Source of the DNA: Helicobacteraceae bacterium UBA6016 | Lineage (GTDB): Bacteria > Campylobacterota > Campylobacteria > Campylobacterales > UBA6016 | DNA length: 5,792 bases | Assembly: GCA_002428055.1 (NCBI GenBank) | Contig: DIZY01000022.1 | Location: 361-6,152 of the forward strand | Reading direction: 5' to 3' | In this document: in pieces, positions 5,735 through 5,792 of the stretch | Layout of the letters: the number at the start of each line of letters is the position of its first letter | How positions within the stretch are numbered: the first letter of the stretch is position 1 | Position numbers and translations under genes: made by a program | The notes under the pieces: generated by a model | The model's database searches: none | What the model was told of the DNA's origin: nothing | The model's input: the letters and a program-made list of their open reading frames with translations, nothing else

Positions 5735-5744
5735 GGAAAGAGCA

Positions 5745-5792
5745 ATGAGAAATGATTTTGAAAAGGCGATGAATTTTCGCCATGCGTGCAAG
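5745..5792 (+). CDS. Nitroreductase-family protein, N-terminal 16 codons only
   Basis: The ATG at 5745 follows AAGGA by seven bases and lies ten bases after the mdaB-like stop. The 16 codons before the window ends read MRNDFEKAMNFRHACK; FRHACK after a short helix is the usual start of NfsB-like NAD(P)H-dependent nitroreductases, where this arginine region contributes to FMN phosphate binding. The frame is open to the edge. The assignment rests on this short motif and on the partner gene, as quinone reductases and nitroreductases are often paired under redox-stress control. Confidence 0.7.
   Translation, partial: MRNDFEKAMNFRHACK

Overview
The window looks like chromosome from a member of the Campylobacterota (epsilonproteobacteria). 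This rests on the gene content and style: a roughly 560-residue YgiQ-type radical SAM protein, an MdaB-type quinone reductase followed by a nitroreductase, short AT-rich intergenic regions with TATAAT boxes but poor -35 boxes, and small toxin-antitoxin genes of a type common there. The genus cannot be fixed from the sequence alone.

Layout. Everything from 1 to about 5001 is read on the minus strand; the last 650 bases are read on the plus strand from a divergent promoter region. Read in minus-strand order from the divergent region: ygiQ (5001-3313); a small antitoxin-like gene (3251-3051); a short scar that joins a 16-codon toxin-like start (3061-3011) to the last 44 codons of a MazF/PemK toxin (3029-2895); an archaeal-type AAA ATPase (2837-1719); the 3-methyladenine DNA glycosylase gene tag (1717-1148), one base after the ATPase; an AT-rich 91-base gap with repeated TTAATT elements; an XRE-type regulator/antitoxin (1056-493); and, one base after it, an AbiEii-type nucleotidyltransferase that runs off the left edge (491-1). 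On the plus strand, an mdaB-like flavoprotein gene (5144-5734) is followed after ten bases by the first 16 codons of a nitroreductase (5745 to the right edge).

How the parts fit. The left end is a probable nucleotidyltransferase toxin-antitoxin (AbiE-like) operon whose promoter carries repeats suited to autoregulation. The middle holds a decayed toxin-antitoxin locus in which the antitoxin appears intact but both recognisable toxin pieces are incomplete. The ATPase and tag form a tightly coupled pair, so the DNA-repair gene probably depends on the ATPase promoter, which overlaps a 17-base palindrome. The right end is a redox/drug-detoxification operon (quinone reductase plus nitroreductase) whose promoter carries a 19-base-spaced direct repeat and an inverted repeat of the kind bound by HxlR/MarR-type redox sensors. 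No complete new system is evident. The least ordinary points are the two-toxin scar, the XRE plus nucleotidyltransferase pair and the ATPase of unknown role.
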